Source: an uncultured Dysgonomonas sp. | GTDB taxonomy: Bacteria > Bacteroidota > Bacteroidia > Bacteroidales > Dysgonomonadaceae | Reading direction: 5' to 3' | DNA: 64,000 nucleotides | Assembly: GCF_900079725.1 (NCBI RefSeq) | Contig: NZ_LT599032.1 | Coordinates: 4,832,054 to 4,896,053 of the forward strand | Part shown: in pieces, positions 39,728 to 48,893 of the stretch | How the letters are laid out: every line of letters begins with the position of its first letter | Numbering within the stretch: the stretch's first letter is position 1 | Notes under the pieces: model-generated | Database searches by the model: none | The model's input: only the letters and a program-made list of their open reading frames with translations | What the model was told of the DNA's origin: nothing | Made by a program: the position numbers and the translations under genes

Positions 39728-39735
39728 TATCTTTG
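39728..39735 (+). promoter_or_regulatory. Candidate -7 box for cydD
   Basis: TATCTTTG is an exact TAnnTTTG match 80 bp before the cydD start. The nearest upstream TTTG (39698-39701) is 26 bases away, longer than the usual 19-21, so the -33 element is doubtful. An independent promoter would make sense for a housekeeping gene behind a PUL. Confidence 0.4.
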
Positions 39736-39815
39736 CCGTTAATAGAGTAAAACCACTTAGTTCATTTAATATCCACTCATTTCCATGTGATGGAAATCAA
39801 AATCGGAGACAATCA

Positions 39816-41462
39816 ATGAGTTCAAATCAGGAAAATGCTTCCCGATGGCTGGGTAAGAAGATTGCCGAAGCAAAAAGTGCGTATATTTCAGCCTCGATGC
39901 TTACTGTTTTAAGCGCGGGATGTTTTGTTGTTTTTTGCTGGTACTTATCAGAATTTGCAGCGTCGTGGCTCAATGACGGACTGCTTTTGCCCAACGCATT
40001 GTTATATGCATCCCTATTCCTCTTGGGTAGATATATTTTTGCCCATTTTGCATCCCTATTCAATTACAAAGCAGGAAATATAATTGTTTCTAAAATTAAA
40101 AAGAGGCTATATCCTATATTGTTAAATAACAATAAGTTTGATTCTATATCGAGTACACTGTTCGTTACTCGGATAAGCGACGATCTAAAACCCTTTTATG
40201 CTTTTTTTATCCCATATCTGATGGCTTCGCTCATAGTGAGCGGAATGCTTTTGGTTATTTGTTTCTGGATGGAAAAGTGGGTTGGTATTGCACTCTTGGT
40301 TTCGTTAGTAATCATTCCTATGCAGATGATTATCATAGGTGTAGGAGCAGAAGCTCTTCACAAAAAACACATCAATCTTTTCCTCAAATATTCAGCAGTC
40401 TTTTATAATCGCCTTCAGACTATTGCCGAAATCGTTAATTTGGATAACTTCAAACCGCAATACCTGTTTCTATCGAAAAAGAGTAAGGAGTTAAATAAAG
40501 CGACTACCAACGTGATGCGTGTTGCCATCCTTTCGTCGGCTGTGCTGGAGCTTTTTGTTACGATCTGTATTGCTGTTATTGCTATTTATTTAGGAATGAG
40601 CTTGCTCGGGATTATGGCAGGCCCCAATTACGGGAAAGGTTATGATTTTCGTACTGCATTGTTCCTGCTTACTCTGTCGCCCTATTTTTTCTTCTATTTG
40701 AGAAAATTTGTGAGTGCCTATCACGACCGGAACAAAGCCTTGGCCTCGGCAAAGCTACTGTTACCGATTCTGAATGAGGATATTGATGCATCATTAACAG
40801 AAACCAATGACGTGTTTAATATTCTTGATATAGAGCGTCTTAGCTTTGCTTATCCCGATTCTCCGGTAAAAGTTCTTCATGATATCAATTTGAAATTACC
40901 TGCAAAAGGGCTGATATTGGTAAAAGGTATTTCAGGGTCTGGTAAATCTACTCTGTTGAAGATTTGTTCCGGAAGCCTGTCCTCTCAGGATGGGCTGGTT
41001 TCAGTAAACGGGAAAGACAATAGGTGGTCACAGCAATGGTTGAAAGCAAATTCGTCATATATGAACCAATTTCCTTTTATTTTCGACGGAACACTTCGAT
41101 ACAATGTTTTTCTCGAGAAAGAGGCTGATAAATATAGCCAATACCCAGAGTTCTTAGATAAAATTTTGACTAAAAAGGAAGAGGGTTGGCAAACCGTATT
41201 GAGCCACAACGGGAAACAACTTTCGGGTGGTGAAAAACAATTAGTTACGCTTGCCCGGATGATGTTGCACCCGAAGCCGATAGCCATTCTGGATGAACCT
41301 ACGGCTAACCTGGACACTGGTACTGTTGAAATCATTCTTCCGCAAATAATGAAATTGGCAGAAAATAGACTGGTTATAATCGCATCACACGAAAAGATGT
41401 TTGAGGCTGTTGCCAATACAATTATAAACTTAAATTGGGGGGAACAGATGAGCCATGAATAA
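39816..41462 (+). CDS. cydD: CydD-like subunit of the thiol reductant ABC exporter
   Basis: A 548-residue inner-membrane half-transporter: six membrane segments (~25-310) fused to an ATPase domain (~335-545). Walker A is GISGSGKST (371-379), the signature is LSGGEKQ (469-475) and Walker B is AILDEP (490-495). Membrane-domain patterns LHKKHINLFLKYSAVFYNRLQTI and FFFYLRKFVSAYHDRNKALA match the CydD pattern, in which a YHDR motif precedes the nucleotide-binding domain. CydDC exports cysteine or glutathione and is needed to assemble cytochrome bd. The gene overlaps cydC by 8 bp. Its place between two PULs is odd; no cydAB is in the window. Confidence 0.85.
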   Translation: MSSNQENASRWLGKKIAEAKSAYISASMLTVLSAGCFVVFCWYLSEFAASWLNDGLLLPNALLYASLFLLGRYIFAHFASLFNYKAGNIIVSKIKKRLYPILLNNNKFDSISSTLFVTRISDDLKPFYAFFIPYLMASLIVSGMLLVICFWMEKWVGIALLVSLVIIPMQMIIIGVGAEALHKKHINLFLKYSAVFYNRLQTIAEIVNLDNFKPQYLFLSKKSKELNKATTNVMRVAILSSAVLELFVTICIAVIAIYLGMSLLGIMAGPNYGKGYDFRTALFLLTLSPYFFFYLRKFVSAYHDRNKALASAKLLLPILNEDIDASLTETNDVFNILDIERLSFAYPDSPVKVLHDINLKLPAKGLILVKGISGSGKSTLLKICSGSLSSQDGLVSVNGKDNRWSQQWLKANSSYMNQFPFIFDGTLRYNVFLEKEADKYSQYPEFLDKILTKKEEGWQTVLSHNGKQLSGGEKQLVTLARMMLHPKPIAILDEPTANLDTGTVEIILPQIMKLAENRLVIIASHEKMFEAVANTIINLNWGEQMSHE

Positions 41463-43053
41463 ATTTATCATAAAATATATATTACAGCCTCTGGCAGGCA
41501 GATGGTTGAGAGGTTTTCTTCTGTTATTGCTTTGGACAGTGGCGTTTATAGCTCTTCCTGCTATTTCGGGCTGGTTTTTGGCGATATGTAGTGTTGTATT
41601 TATTACAGCAAGTACTACATTCTCTTATCTGGTGCCGTCTGCTATTATACGTTTAATGGCTCTTCTACGCACAGTGCTGAGGTATTTCGAGCGATTGGAA
41701 AACCATAAAACCACACTAGATGCCCAGCAAAGCCTACAGTTGAAAATATTCCAGTCTGTAGCTAAATTTCCCTATTTCAAAAAGCAATTCAATAATAACT
41801 CGGCTTTACTCGAAAACAGTACCCATGGTGTCGATCAAATATTGAACCATATTCTTTTGTGGATATTACCATTCTTTGCACTAATTCTTTCGTTGAGTAT
41901 CTATTTCTTTTTCCTTATTGTATTCTCACAGGTAATAGCCTTGGAATTTTTGATTTCATCTGCCATTCTTTTGTTTATTATACCCCAATTAATTTTCCGA
42001 AAAAACAGAAAACTTTATGGAGAATTGAAGGTGCATCGGGAGGAGAATAATCAGGCTCTTATACAAAGTTTCAGAGGGCGTATAGAAATTTCGAAATATA
42101 GTCTGGAAGGGAAAGCTATAGGGCAATATGAACAAAGATTGCTGCGGCTCGAACAATTGGAAGACCAACTGCAGACTAATTCATTTTGGCTACAGTTGAT
42201 AGCCGGTCTTGGGTTTAGCTATATTGCCACATTTTTGCTCTGGAGTTCACGCGATTATGGTATAGATGCTCCAATGGCAATTGGAATTTTCTTCGGTATT
42301 ATGGCACAGGCCGAATTGGCAGAAATGCTTTTCTCCGGAAAATCGGAAAAAAGTTCGGTCGCACATCAGATTAAAGATGTTAACTCGATTATTACGCAAG
42401 GGGAACAGCCTGTTGCAACAGTGGAAGTTAATTCCGTACTCGAAAATTTAAGTTTAGAGAACCTAAGTGCAAAAATACCTGAAACATCGGTACATACAAC
42501 AGAAGTATCACTGGAGATAAAAAGAGGGGAGTGGATTGCTCTTTTTGGAGAAACGGGAAAAGGAAAAACGACTTTGTTGAATAGCCTCTTCTATCCTGAA
42601 TACCGCCGCAGTGGCTTGTTGAGATGGAATCGCTATGGAGAATTATCTCATTTACCTGTACCGGAATGTATTTACGTTACCCAGAAAGCTTATTTATTAA
42701 CTGGAACCTTGCGCGAAAATTTTGAAGGATATTCTGACGAAGCTATCGAGCAAGTGCTGGATACGGTAGATTTGGCAAGCTGGCGTTTGTCGCTTCCTGA
42801 TGGTCTGGGGAGCTGGTTAGGAGAAAATGGTGAAACGTTAAGTGGTGGGCAACGGAAAAAGTTGCTGCTGGCACAGGCTCTGCTGAAAACACCTCAGCTG
42901 TTGGTTGTAGATGAACCTACGGCTGGTATAAGTTCTGAAAACGCAATTGCCATCTTTCGAAATATCAAAGACCAATATCCTGATATTACTATTTTGATGG
43001 CTACCCATCTGCTGGATTTTGAATGTGTGGTAGATAAAATTGTAAGGATTTGA
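41455..43053 (+). CDS. cydC: CydC-like subunit of the thiol reductant ABC exporter
   Basis: A 532-residue partner of CydD, starting inside the end of cydD (8-bp overlap), so the two are translationally coupled. The membrane domain has the CydC pattern PAISGWFLA...FSYLVPSAIIRLMALLRT...RYFERLENHKTT. The ATPase domain has Walker A GETGKGKTT (365-373), signature LSGGQRKK (462-469) and Walker B LLVVDEP (482-488). Together with CydD it forms a heterodimeric exporter in the inner membrane. A strong bidirectional terminator follows. Confidence 0.85.
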   Translation: MNKFIIKYILQPLAGRWLRGFLLLLLWTVAFIALPAISGWFLAICSVVFITASTTFSYLVPSAIIRLMALLRTVLRYFERLENHKTTLDAQQSLQLKIFQSVAKFPYFKKQFNNNSALLENSTHGVDQILNHILLWILPFFALILSLSIYFFFLIVFSQVIALEFLISSAILLFIIPQLIFRKNRKLYGELKVHREENNQALIQSFRGRIEISKYSLEGKAIGQYEQRLLRLEQLEDQLQTNSFWLQLIAGLGFSYIATFLLWSSRDYGIDAPMAIGIFFGIMAQAELAEMLFSGKSEKSSVAHQIKDVNSIITQGEQPVATVEVNSVLENLSLENLSAKIPETSVHTTEVSLEIKRGEWIALFGETGKGKTTLLNSLFYPEYRRSGLLRWNRYGELSHLPVPECIYVTQKAYLLTGTLRENFEGYSDEAIEQVLDTVDLASWRLSLPDGLGSWLGENGETLSGGQRKKLLLAQALLKTPQLLVVDEPTAGISSENAIAIFRNIKDQYPDITILMATHLLDFECVVDKIVRI

Positions 43054-43074
43054 TAGAATATTGTAAAAATAGAA

Positions 43075-43112
43075 AAGAACCTAAAACAAAGATAGCTTCG
43101 TTTTAGGTTCTT
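43075..43112. terminator. Bidirectional terminator between cydC and the GH95 gene
   Basis: A perfect 13-bp stem (AAGAACCTAAAAC / GTTTTAGGTTCTT) closes a 12-base loop in the 74-bp gap between convergent genes. Read on the minus strand it is followed by TTCTATTTTTAC, a good T-tract for the GH95 gene. On the plus strand the tail is weaker (CATCAATATCTTTT). Confidence 0.8.
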
Positions 43113-43127
43113 CATCAATATCTTTTA

Positions 43128-45596
43128 CTATTTTATAGTTACAATATATATGATTCCTTTTTGAGTCTCAAAGGTATTTAAATAATATTTTCCGTCAAAA
43201 GTTTGTTTTGCTATATTCCCATTAATCTCTACGGGTACAGATGTTCTGAGCGTACATTTTTTATCCATGTTTGATTTTATGACAGCCTTTTCCAGCACAT
43301 TATTTTTCCATTTGATATCTATCTCAAAATTGCCTCTGGCTTTAATTCCCTTTATCTCCCCCTCGGTCCATGCATCAGGCAGCGCAGGCAACAGATGAAT
43401 TTCGTTCAGATGGCTTTGCAGTAACATTTCAATAAATCCGGCAGTAGCACCGAAGTTTCCATCGATTTGAAATGGAGGGTGGGCATCGAAGAAGTTCGGG
43501 TAAGTCCCCCCGGTGTTACTACCACCTTCTTCCACATATTTCATAATTTCGCGGATCATTTTATAAGCATGATTACCATCCAGTAATCTGGCTGCAAAAT
43601 TTATTTTCCATCCTTTACTCCATCCGGTGCCCTCATCACCCCTTATCTCGAATGTCCGCTGGCAGGCATCCGCCAAATCGGGAGTGATAAGCGGGGAAAT
43701 CTGACGTCCCGGATGCAAACCGAACAAATGAGAAATATGGCGATGATGAGGATCCTGGTCTTTATAATCCTTACTCCACTCCTGTAATTGTCCCTGCGAA
43801 CCTATCTTATAAGGCAATAGCTTATCCCGTTTTTTGATGAGCAGTTCTCTGAACTTTTTATCAAAGTTCAAATCCACAGAAGCCTCTATCAGATTGGTAA
43901 ACAAATCGCGGATAATCGCTATATCCATCGTAGCCCCTTCAGTAACCGAATAATGCTTCCCATCAGCAGCAATAAAAGCCGCCTCGGGAGAAGTCGAAGG
44001 AGAGGTAATCAGATATCCGTCTTTCTCAATGAGCCAGTCCAGACAGAATAAGGCCGCCTCTTTCATTACCGGATATGCCTTGCTTCTGAGAAAATCTTTA
44101 TCCCCCGTAAACCGATAATGTTCCCAAAGATGCAGACACAGCCAGTTTCCACCCATATACCAATTCGCCCAATTAGGATCCCCATCCCCCCTGTCTCCCA
44201 CCGCATTACTCAGTCCCCATATATCCGTATTATGGTGGGCAACCCAACCTTTCGCCCTATAATACTCCAGAGCAGTAACTTTACCTGTTTTAGAAATATT
44301 CTGTATAAATTGCAGTAAAGGCATATGCATTTCCGAAAGATTTGCAATTTCGGCCGGCCAGTAATTCATTTGAGTATTTATGTTGATCGTATAATTAGAA
44401 CTCCAAGGCGGGCGGAACTCCTTGTTCCATAGCCCCTGCAAATTAGCCGCGGATCCACCCGGGCGAGACGCCGATATCAGCAGATAACGTCCGTATTGAA
44501 AAAACAAAGCTTCCAGTTCAGGATCATAATTACCATACGAATAAAGTTTGAGTCTCATATCCGAAGGAAGCTTACGATTAACATCCCCTGTTACGGACGT
44601 ATTCGGCAAACAGAACGATACCCGGTTGAAATATTTCTGATAATCATTAATATGATCAGTTTTCATGTCGTCATACCCTTTATCCAGTACATGTGCGATA
44701 TACGATTCGGATATGCGCTTCTCATCCTTACCTTCCCTATCCGGACATTTGTCAAACCCATTGAAGCTAGTGGCCGCCGAGAGGATAATAGTAACCGAAG
44801 TCGCATCCTTTATCATCATCCCCTTATCATCAGCAATAATTTGCCCGTCTTGCGACCTGGCTTGCACCACACTCTGGAACCTCATGCCATTGCAACCCGC
44901 AGTATCGGTTTGCTCTATCGGATTCCTACCCGGTTTATTATAATAATTGGGATCTACGCGGGCCGGAGCCTTTCCCCTGAGAACGATCCGGTTCTTTCCG
45001 TCAGAGGATAGTGTACTCGCCAATTGGCTATTGAGCGATACCTCCAAATTGATTGCTCCGGGTTTACTTGCAGTAATATGTACAATCAATACACTATCAG
45101 GAGCCGAAGTAAATACCTCACGGATATATTTTACCCCATTTACATCGAACTCAGTAGTTGCTATCGCCTTTACCATATCCAATGTACGCCGGTAATTCTT
45201 TATCCGCCTGTTCTCCTGATAAGTCTGTTTTATATGAAGATCCCCTAAAGGTAAGAAGCTTTCCCCGTAATATCCCTGCATCTTTTTACAGAGTTCGTTT
45301 GCCAGTTTATAATCACCTTTAGCCAGAGCCTCTCTGATGGGCTGTAAGTGTTTATATGCTTCAGGGTTTACACTTTTCTTTTGCGGGCCGCCGGACCATA
45401 ATGTACCCTCATTTAGTTGAATAAGCTCATTGTCAACACCCCCGAAGATCATAGCTCCGATAAAGCCATTCCCTACCGGGAGGGCTTCAGTCCATTTGTC
45501 GGCAGGCTTGTCATACCATAGCTGAAGCTTATCCTGGGCATATGCACCTACACTAATAAATAAAGAAAGAATAACAAAACAGAATCTACTTTTCAT
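43128..45596 (-). CDS. GH95 family alpha-L-fucosidase / alpha-L-galactosidase
   Basis: An 822-residue enzyme with a signal peptide (FISVGAYAQ). The N-terminal beta domain carries the family signature [19 protein letters not shown] and [10 protein letters not shown]. The (alpha/alpha)6 barrel has [16 protein letters not shown] (401-416, asparagines expected to position the water), QEWSKD with E606, [13 protein letters not shown], and [13 protein letters not shown] with D712. The length is usual and all motifs are present. GH95 enzymes remove alpha-1,2-L-fucose or alpha-L-galactose by inversion. It is transcribed alone, divergently from an AraC-type regulator across a 411-bp space, so it may be controlled by that protein. 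Confidence 0.93.
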   Translation of the reverse strand: MKSRFCFVILSLFISVGAYAQDKLQLWYDKPADKWTEALPVGNGFIGAMIFGGVDNELIQLNEGTLWSGGPQKKSVNPEAYKHLQPIREALAKGDYKLANELCKKMQGYYGESFLPLGDLHIKQTYQENRRIKNYRRTLDMVKAIATTEFDVNGVKYIREVFTSAPDSVLIVHITASKPGAINLEVSLNSQLASTLSSDGKNRIVLRGKAPARVDPNYYNKPGRNPIEQTDTAGCNGMRFQSVVQARSQDGQIIADDKGMMIKDATSVTIILSAATSFNGFDKCPDREGKDEKRISESYIAHVLDKGYDDMKTDHINDYQKYFNRVSFCLPNTSVTGDVNRKLPSDMRLKLYSYGNYDPELEALFFQYGRYLLISASRPGGSAANLQGLWNKEFRPPWSSNYTININTQMNYWPAEIANLSEMHMPLLQFIQNISKTGKVTALEYYRAKGWVAHHNTDIWGLSNAVGDRGDGDPNWANWYMGGNWLCLHLWEHYRFTGDKDFLRSKAYPVMKEAALFCLDWLIEKDGYLITSPSTSPEAAFIAADGKHYSVTEGATMDIAIIRDLFTNLIEASVDLNFDKKFRELLIKKRDKLLPYKIGSQGQLQEWSKDYKDQDPHHRHISHLFGLHPGRQISPLITPDLADACQRTFEIRGDEGTGWSKGWKINFAARLLDGNHAYKMIREIMKYVEEGGSNTGGTYPNFFDAHPPFQIDGNFGATAGFIEMLLQSHLNEIHLLPALPDAWTEGEIKGIKARGNFEIDIKWKNNVLEKAVIKSNMDKKCTLRTSVPVEINGNIAKQTFDGKYYLNTFETQKGIIYIVTIK

Positions 45597-46007
45597 TTAA
45601 TATTATATTGTAATTATTAAAAACGATCGGTTACTTATTGTATAACTAGAAGACTTATCGGCAATAGAAATATTCTTTTATGGCGAAGTTTATAATTAAT
45701 TTTCCATCTCTAAGTAAAATTAATCCTTTTCCGGCATCAGACAATGCGTAAGTAGCGAAACTTAATGTTTTTCTTTCCTTTTTTTGCGATCTACAAATCT
45801 TTATATAACTTGCCATCGTTTTTTTGTTAGGTTAACCGGATAAATTAAAAGTATCGCCTCGTATTTATTTGGATAATGATCTTACTGCTTATAAGGTTTG
45901 TTCGCTGGCTAAACAAAATTGTATTTCACCGAAAAGTATATCTCATTTCAGTCTCTTGATTTGAAATAGCTTCTGTAGAGAAGATTTATTTAATAAAAAA
46001 AGTCCCT
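45597..46007. other. 411-bp divergent intergenic region, no gene seen
   Basis: Separates GH95 (minus) from the AraC-type regulator (plus). I see no reading frame of note, no tRNA and no convincing TTTG/TAnnTTTG pair on either strand. AT-rich tracts and an imperfect direct repeat (AATTAATTTTCC near 45695, AATTAATCCTTTTCC near 45720) are present. It must hold the promoters of both genes. Confidence 0.5.
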
Positions 46008-46880
46008 ATGTTTGATATTATAAAAGAAACAACACCATTACAAAGCGAAGATCTCTTTGCTCTTTTCAGATATGGACAGGCTAAATTTGATTATCCGTTA
46101 CATATTCATTCCGAGTTTGAGATCAATATGGTTTGTAATACCAGTGGCAAAAGAGTTATTGGTGATTCGATAGAACCTTTTGGAGAACTTGATGTAATTT
46201 TGGTCGGGCCTAATTTACCTCATCTATGGAAGGCTCCCACTACAGAAGCCACTACTGTTATAACCATCTATTTTCACGACCTGATCGTAAATTCCTTTTT
46301 ATTAAACAAAAAAATGTTTACCCCTATCAAGGAAATGTTGATGCGGTCGAATCGAGGGTTAGATTTCTCTTATGAGACAAAAGCACGGATCAAGGACCGC
46401 TTATTCCTTCTGAGCCAATCTCATGGGTTTAATACGGGTCTCGATTTCTTTTCTATTCTTTACGAATTGGCAACTTCCCCCGGACAACGTACCTTGGCAA
46501 GTCCATCTTATGATGTTAACAGCATTAAAGTTGAATCTAAAAGTCGCCGTATTTCTGATATTTGTAAATATATAGAAGACAACTATAAGGAAAACATCTC
46601 TATGAAAGATATTGCAAAGAGAATAAATATGTCCGAATCAGCTTTTAGCCACTTCTTTAAAAAGCGTACCAGTAGAAGTTTCGTAGAATATGTGAACGAA
46701 GTTCGTATAGGGAAAGCCACTAAAATGCTGATGGAGACAACACACAGCGTGTCCGAAATAAGTTATCTGTGCGGATTTAATAATCTATCGAATTTCAATA
46801 AGATGTTTAAAAAAATAACACAGCAAACTCCAACGGAATATCGTATTTCGCTACATCAGATGATAAAACGGAATTTTTAG
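46008..46880 (+). CDS. AraC-family transcriptional regulator with cupin sensor
   Basis: A 290-residue protein. The N-terminal domain is a cupin sensor (LHIHSEFEINMV at 31-42, VGPNLPHLW at 66-74), of the type that binds a small sugar. The C-terminal domain (about 185-285) is a two-helix-turn-helix AraC domain (ISMKDIAKRINMSESAFSHFFKKR, VSEISYLCGFNNLSNFNKMFKK, TPTEYR). This architecture is common for regulators of sugar catabolism such as RhaS/RhaR-like proteins. It lies between GH95 and a sodium:solute symporter, and is the only one-component regulator near PUL 2. Regulating the symporter, GH95 or PUL 2 is inferred from position only. Confidence 0.9.
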   Translation: MFDIIKETTPLQSEDLFALFRYGQAKFDYPLHIHSEFEINMVCNTSGKRVIGDSIEPFGELDVILVGPNLPHLWKAPTTEATTVITIYFHDLIVNSFLLNKKMFTPIKEMLMRSNRGLDFSYETKARIKDRLFLLSQSHGFNTGLDFFSILYELATSPGQRTLASPSYDVNSIKVESKSRRISDICKYIEDNYKENISMKDIAKRINMSESAFSHFFKKRTSRSFVEYVNEVRIGKATKMLMETTHSVSEISYLCGFNNLSNFNKMFKKITQQTPTEYRISLHQMIKRNF

Positions 46881-46896
46881 AAAGATTTAAGTTTGC

Positions 46897-48465
46897 TCAA
46901 CTGAAAATAGTCCAAATAGCTACTACCATTAATAATAAGATGGCAGACCAAAACAGGTAGCTCTTATAATAGCATTTTTTCAGATCGTTAATATCTTTCA
47001 TAAAAGACGACATTGTAAATACCAAGCCATCGGTCTTTTCCTTTGGTGCTGCGGATGAGAAACGGCTGACTAGATATATTATAGATGAGCTTACAATAAA
47101 AACAAGCGGTACTACCAATAAAAAATGTATATCACCTACAATAGAAGTCTTGAAAAATAATAAGAGGATAGCAATAATACTTCCCGCTATAAGTCCTGAA
47201 AAAGCTCCGTTGGCATTAATCCGCTTATTAAATATACCTAAGAGAAAAACCGCGACTATTGGCGGCGAAAGGTAAGAGAGCATTTCCTGATAATACTTCA
47301 ATAATGATCCGAATTTACCTATCTGTGGGGCCCATATGGTGGCGATAATAATTACAACTAAAGATGTGATTTTCCCAACAATAACCAGTTTTTTCGAATC
47401 TGCTGTTTTATTAAAATGATTGTAAAAATCCATCGTGAAAAGTGTTGATGTAGCATTAAGAATAGATCCTATAGCCGACAATAATGCAGCCAACATTGCA
47501 ACTAATATAACGGCAAAGAATCCTGTTGGTAGCAATTTGACAATCATTGTCGGATAAACTAAATCCGGATTAGTCAAATCCGGAAATATATATTTAGCCA
47601 TTATACCTGACATTGTTATTACGAACATAATAATCATTGTTAACAAACCGGTAAGCATAAGGCCCTTTCTCCCTTCATCTACACTTTTTGCACTCAACAC
47701 CCTCTGTACCATAGATTGATTATTGGCCCAATAGTATATTCCCAATATAGGCATTCCTACAATCAATCCGAGCCAAGGTGTAGATAGGTCGTCTAACGGA
47801 CGTATGAGGTTTAACATCTGATCTTTAGAGTTATATAATTCTGCCAGATATTCATTTCCTTGCTGAAAACAAAAAATAGCAAGTATCAATGCTCCTATAA
47901 TCAATATAACCGCCTGGATCAGCTCTGTTTTTATAACAGAAGATAAGCCTCCGGGAATAGTATATGATGCCGCAATAGCAGCAAAAACAATAATAATCAG
48001 CTGCATGTCGGCAGACGGATATATTAGTTTTATAATAAGTGCTCCGGCGTATAAGGCTCCGGCAGCATCAAGAAAAATATTACCGAGAATACATATTGCC
48101 GAAAAATAAAAACGGGATCTTTTGTCAAAACGTTTTTCAAGAAATTCGGGGATAGTATATATCTTAGACTTAATATATAGAGGCAACAGGAAAACTGCAA
48201 AAAGAATCATAACAATCACTCCTACCAAGTTGTAGTTATACACTGATATACCCGTGTGGTATGCATCTCCCGATTGTCCGATCAGTGTTGTACTTGATAT
48301 ACTTGCAGTAAATAAAGAAAAACCGACTATCCACCAAGGTGTGGAGCGGGCGGCTAAAAAGTATGACTGGGAATCGGAGTTTTTTCCATTTCTTAATCCC
48401 CACCAGATAAAAAAAGCGATCGATAAAAATATTATGATAATATCAATTAAGGCAAAGGATAGCAT
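46897..48465 (-). CDS. Sodium:solute symporter (SSS family), probable sugar transporter
   Basis: A 522-residue inner-membrane protein with about 13-14 hydrophobic segments. SSS family patterns include SYFLAARSTPWWIVGFSLFTASISSTTLIG near 33-62 and LPTGFFAVILVAMLAALLSAIGSILNATSTLF in the middle. It resembles the SGLT-like branch that imports monosaccharides with sodium, a likely entry route for a sugar released in the periplasm by the neighbouring enzymes. It converges on the AraC gene with a 16-bp gap and no visible terminator between them. A candidate promoter lies just upstream at 48489-48516. Confidence 0.9.
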   Translation of the reverse strand: MLSFALIDIIIIFLSIAFFIWWGLRNGKNSDSQSYFLAARSTPWWIVGFSLFTASISSTTLIGQSGDAYHTGISVYNYNLVGVIVMILFAVFLLPLYIKSKIYTIPEFLEKRFDKRSRFYFSAICILGNIFLDAAGALYAGALIIKLIYPSADMQLIIIVFAAIAASYTIPGGLSSVIKTELIQAVILIIGALILAIFCFQQGNEYLAELYNSKDQMLNLIRPLDDLSTPWLGLIVGMPILGIYYWANNQSMVQRVLSAKSVDEGRKGLMLTGLLTMIIMFVITMSGIMAKYIFPDLTNPDLVYPTMIVKLLPTGFFAVILVAMLAALLSAIGSILNATSTLFTMDFYNHFNKTADSKKLVIVGKITSLVVIIIATIWAPQIGKFGSLLKYYQEMLSYLSPPIVAVFLLGIFNKRINANGAFSGLIAGSIIAILLLFFKTSIVGDIHFLLVVPLVFIVSSSIIYLVSRFSSAAPKEKTDGLVFTMSSFMKDINDLKKCYYKSYLFWSAILLLMVVAIWTIFS

Positions 48466-48893
48466 ATTGTATCAGATTTATTCAGAGACAAAGCTAAATA
48501 TTTTTTTTATATCAAATTTCCTTTCGTTCGAAATTATAAGATGATACATTTAAGTATCAATGCTATGTTTATCTTGTATAAATTGTAAGATTACTACCTC
48601 GGTATTTGGCGTAGTTTATTTATATACAGATTGTTATTTCGGATATCTGACCTTCAGTATCTTATTTATTAGTCTTTGCTATCTGAATAAAAGTTATAGA
48701 GTGATTCAAAAAAACATTAGCAATTCATATTAAATCATCATGTTTGAGTGTGATATTTAATCTTTTGTTTATCAGTGTTTTATTGACTGTTTTCAATAAA
48801 ATGACTCAAATGATACTAATATATGAGCAAAAAAGCATCAGTTATTAACATATTTGATGTATACTTTTACGACATGAACAAATAACATTAATA
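48466..48893. other. 428-bp divergent intergenic region upstream of PUL 2
   Basis: Contains the symporter promoter candidate on one side and must contain the PUL 2 promoter on the other. TACTTTTA (48862-48869) is a one-mismatch -7 box 24 bp before the GH3 start, without a clear -33. An imperfect inverted repeat, ATCATGTTTGAGT (48737-48749) and ACTCAAATGAT (48804-48814), could be a regulator site. No gene or RNA is seen. Confidence 0.4.
48489..48516 (-). promoter_or_regulatory. Candidate promoter for the symporter gene
   Basis: On the minus strand TAGCTTTG (48496-48489) is an exact TAnnTTTG match, with TTTG at 48516-48513. The spacer is 16 bases, shorter than the usual 19-21, so the -33 part is uncertain. 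It would give a very short leader, since the start codon is at 48465. Confidence 0.4.

Noticed and set aside
44496-45011. 171-codon open frame on the plus strand opposite the GH95 gene
   Set aside because: It lies wholly antisense to a clear GH95 reading frame and has no recognisable domain; it is a shadow of the coding strand. The same applies to many 60-150 codon frames across the window.
45597-46007. Small RNA or tRNA in the 411-bp region
   Set aside because: No cloverleaf, terminator or conserved RNA structure could be recognised by eye.
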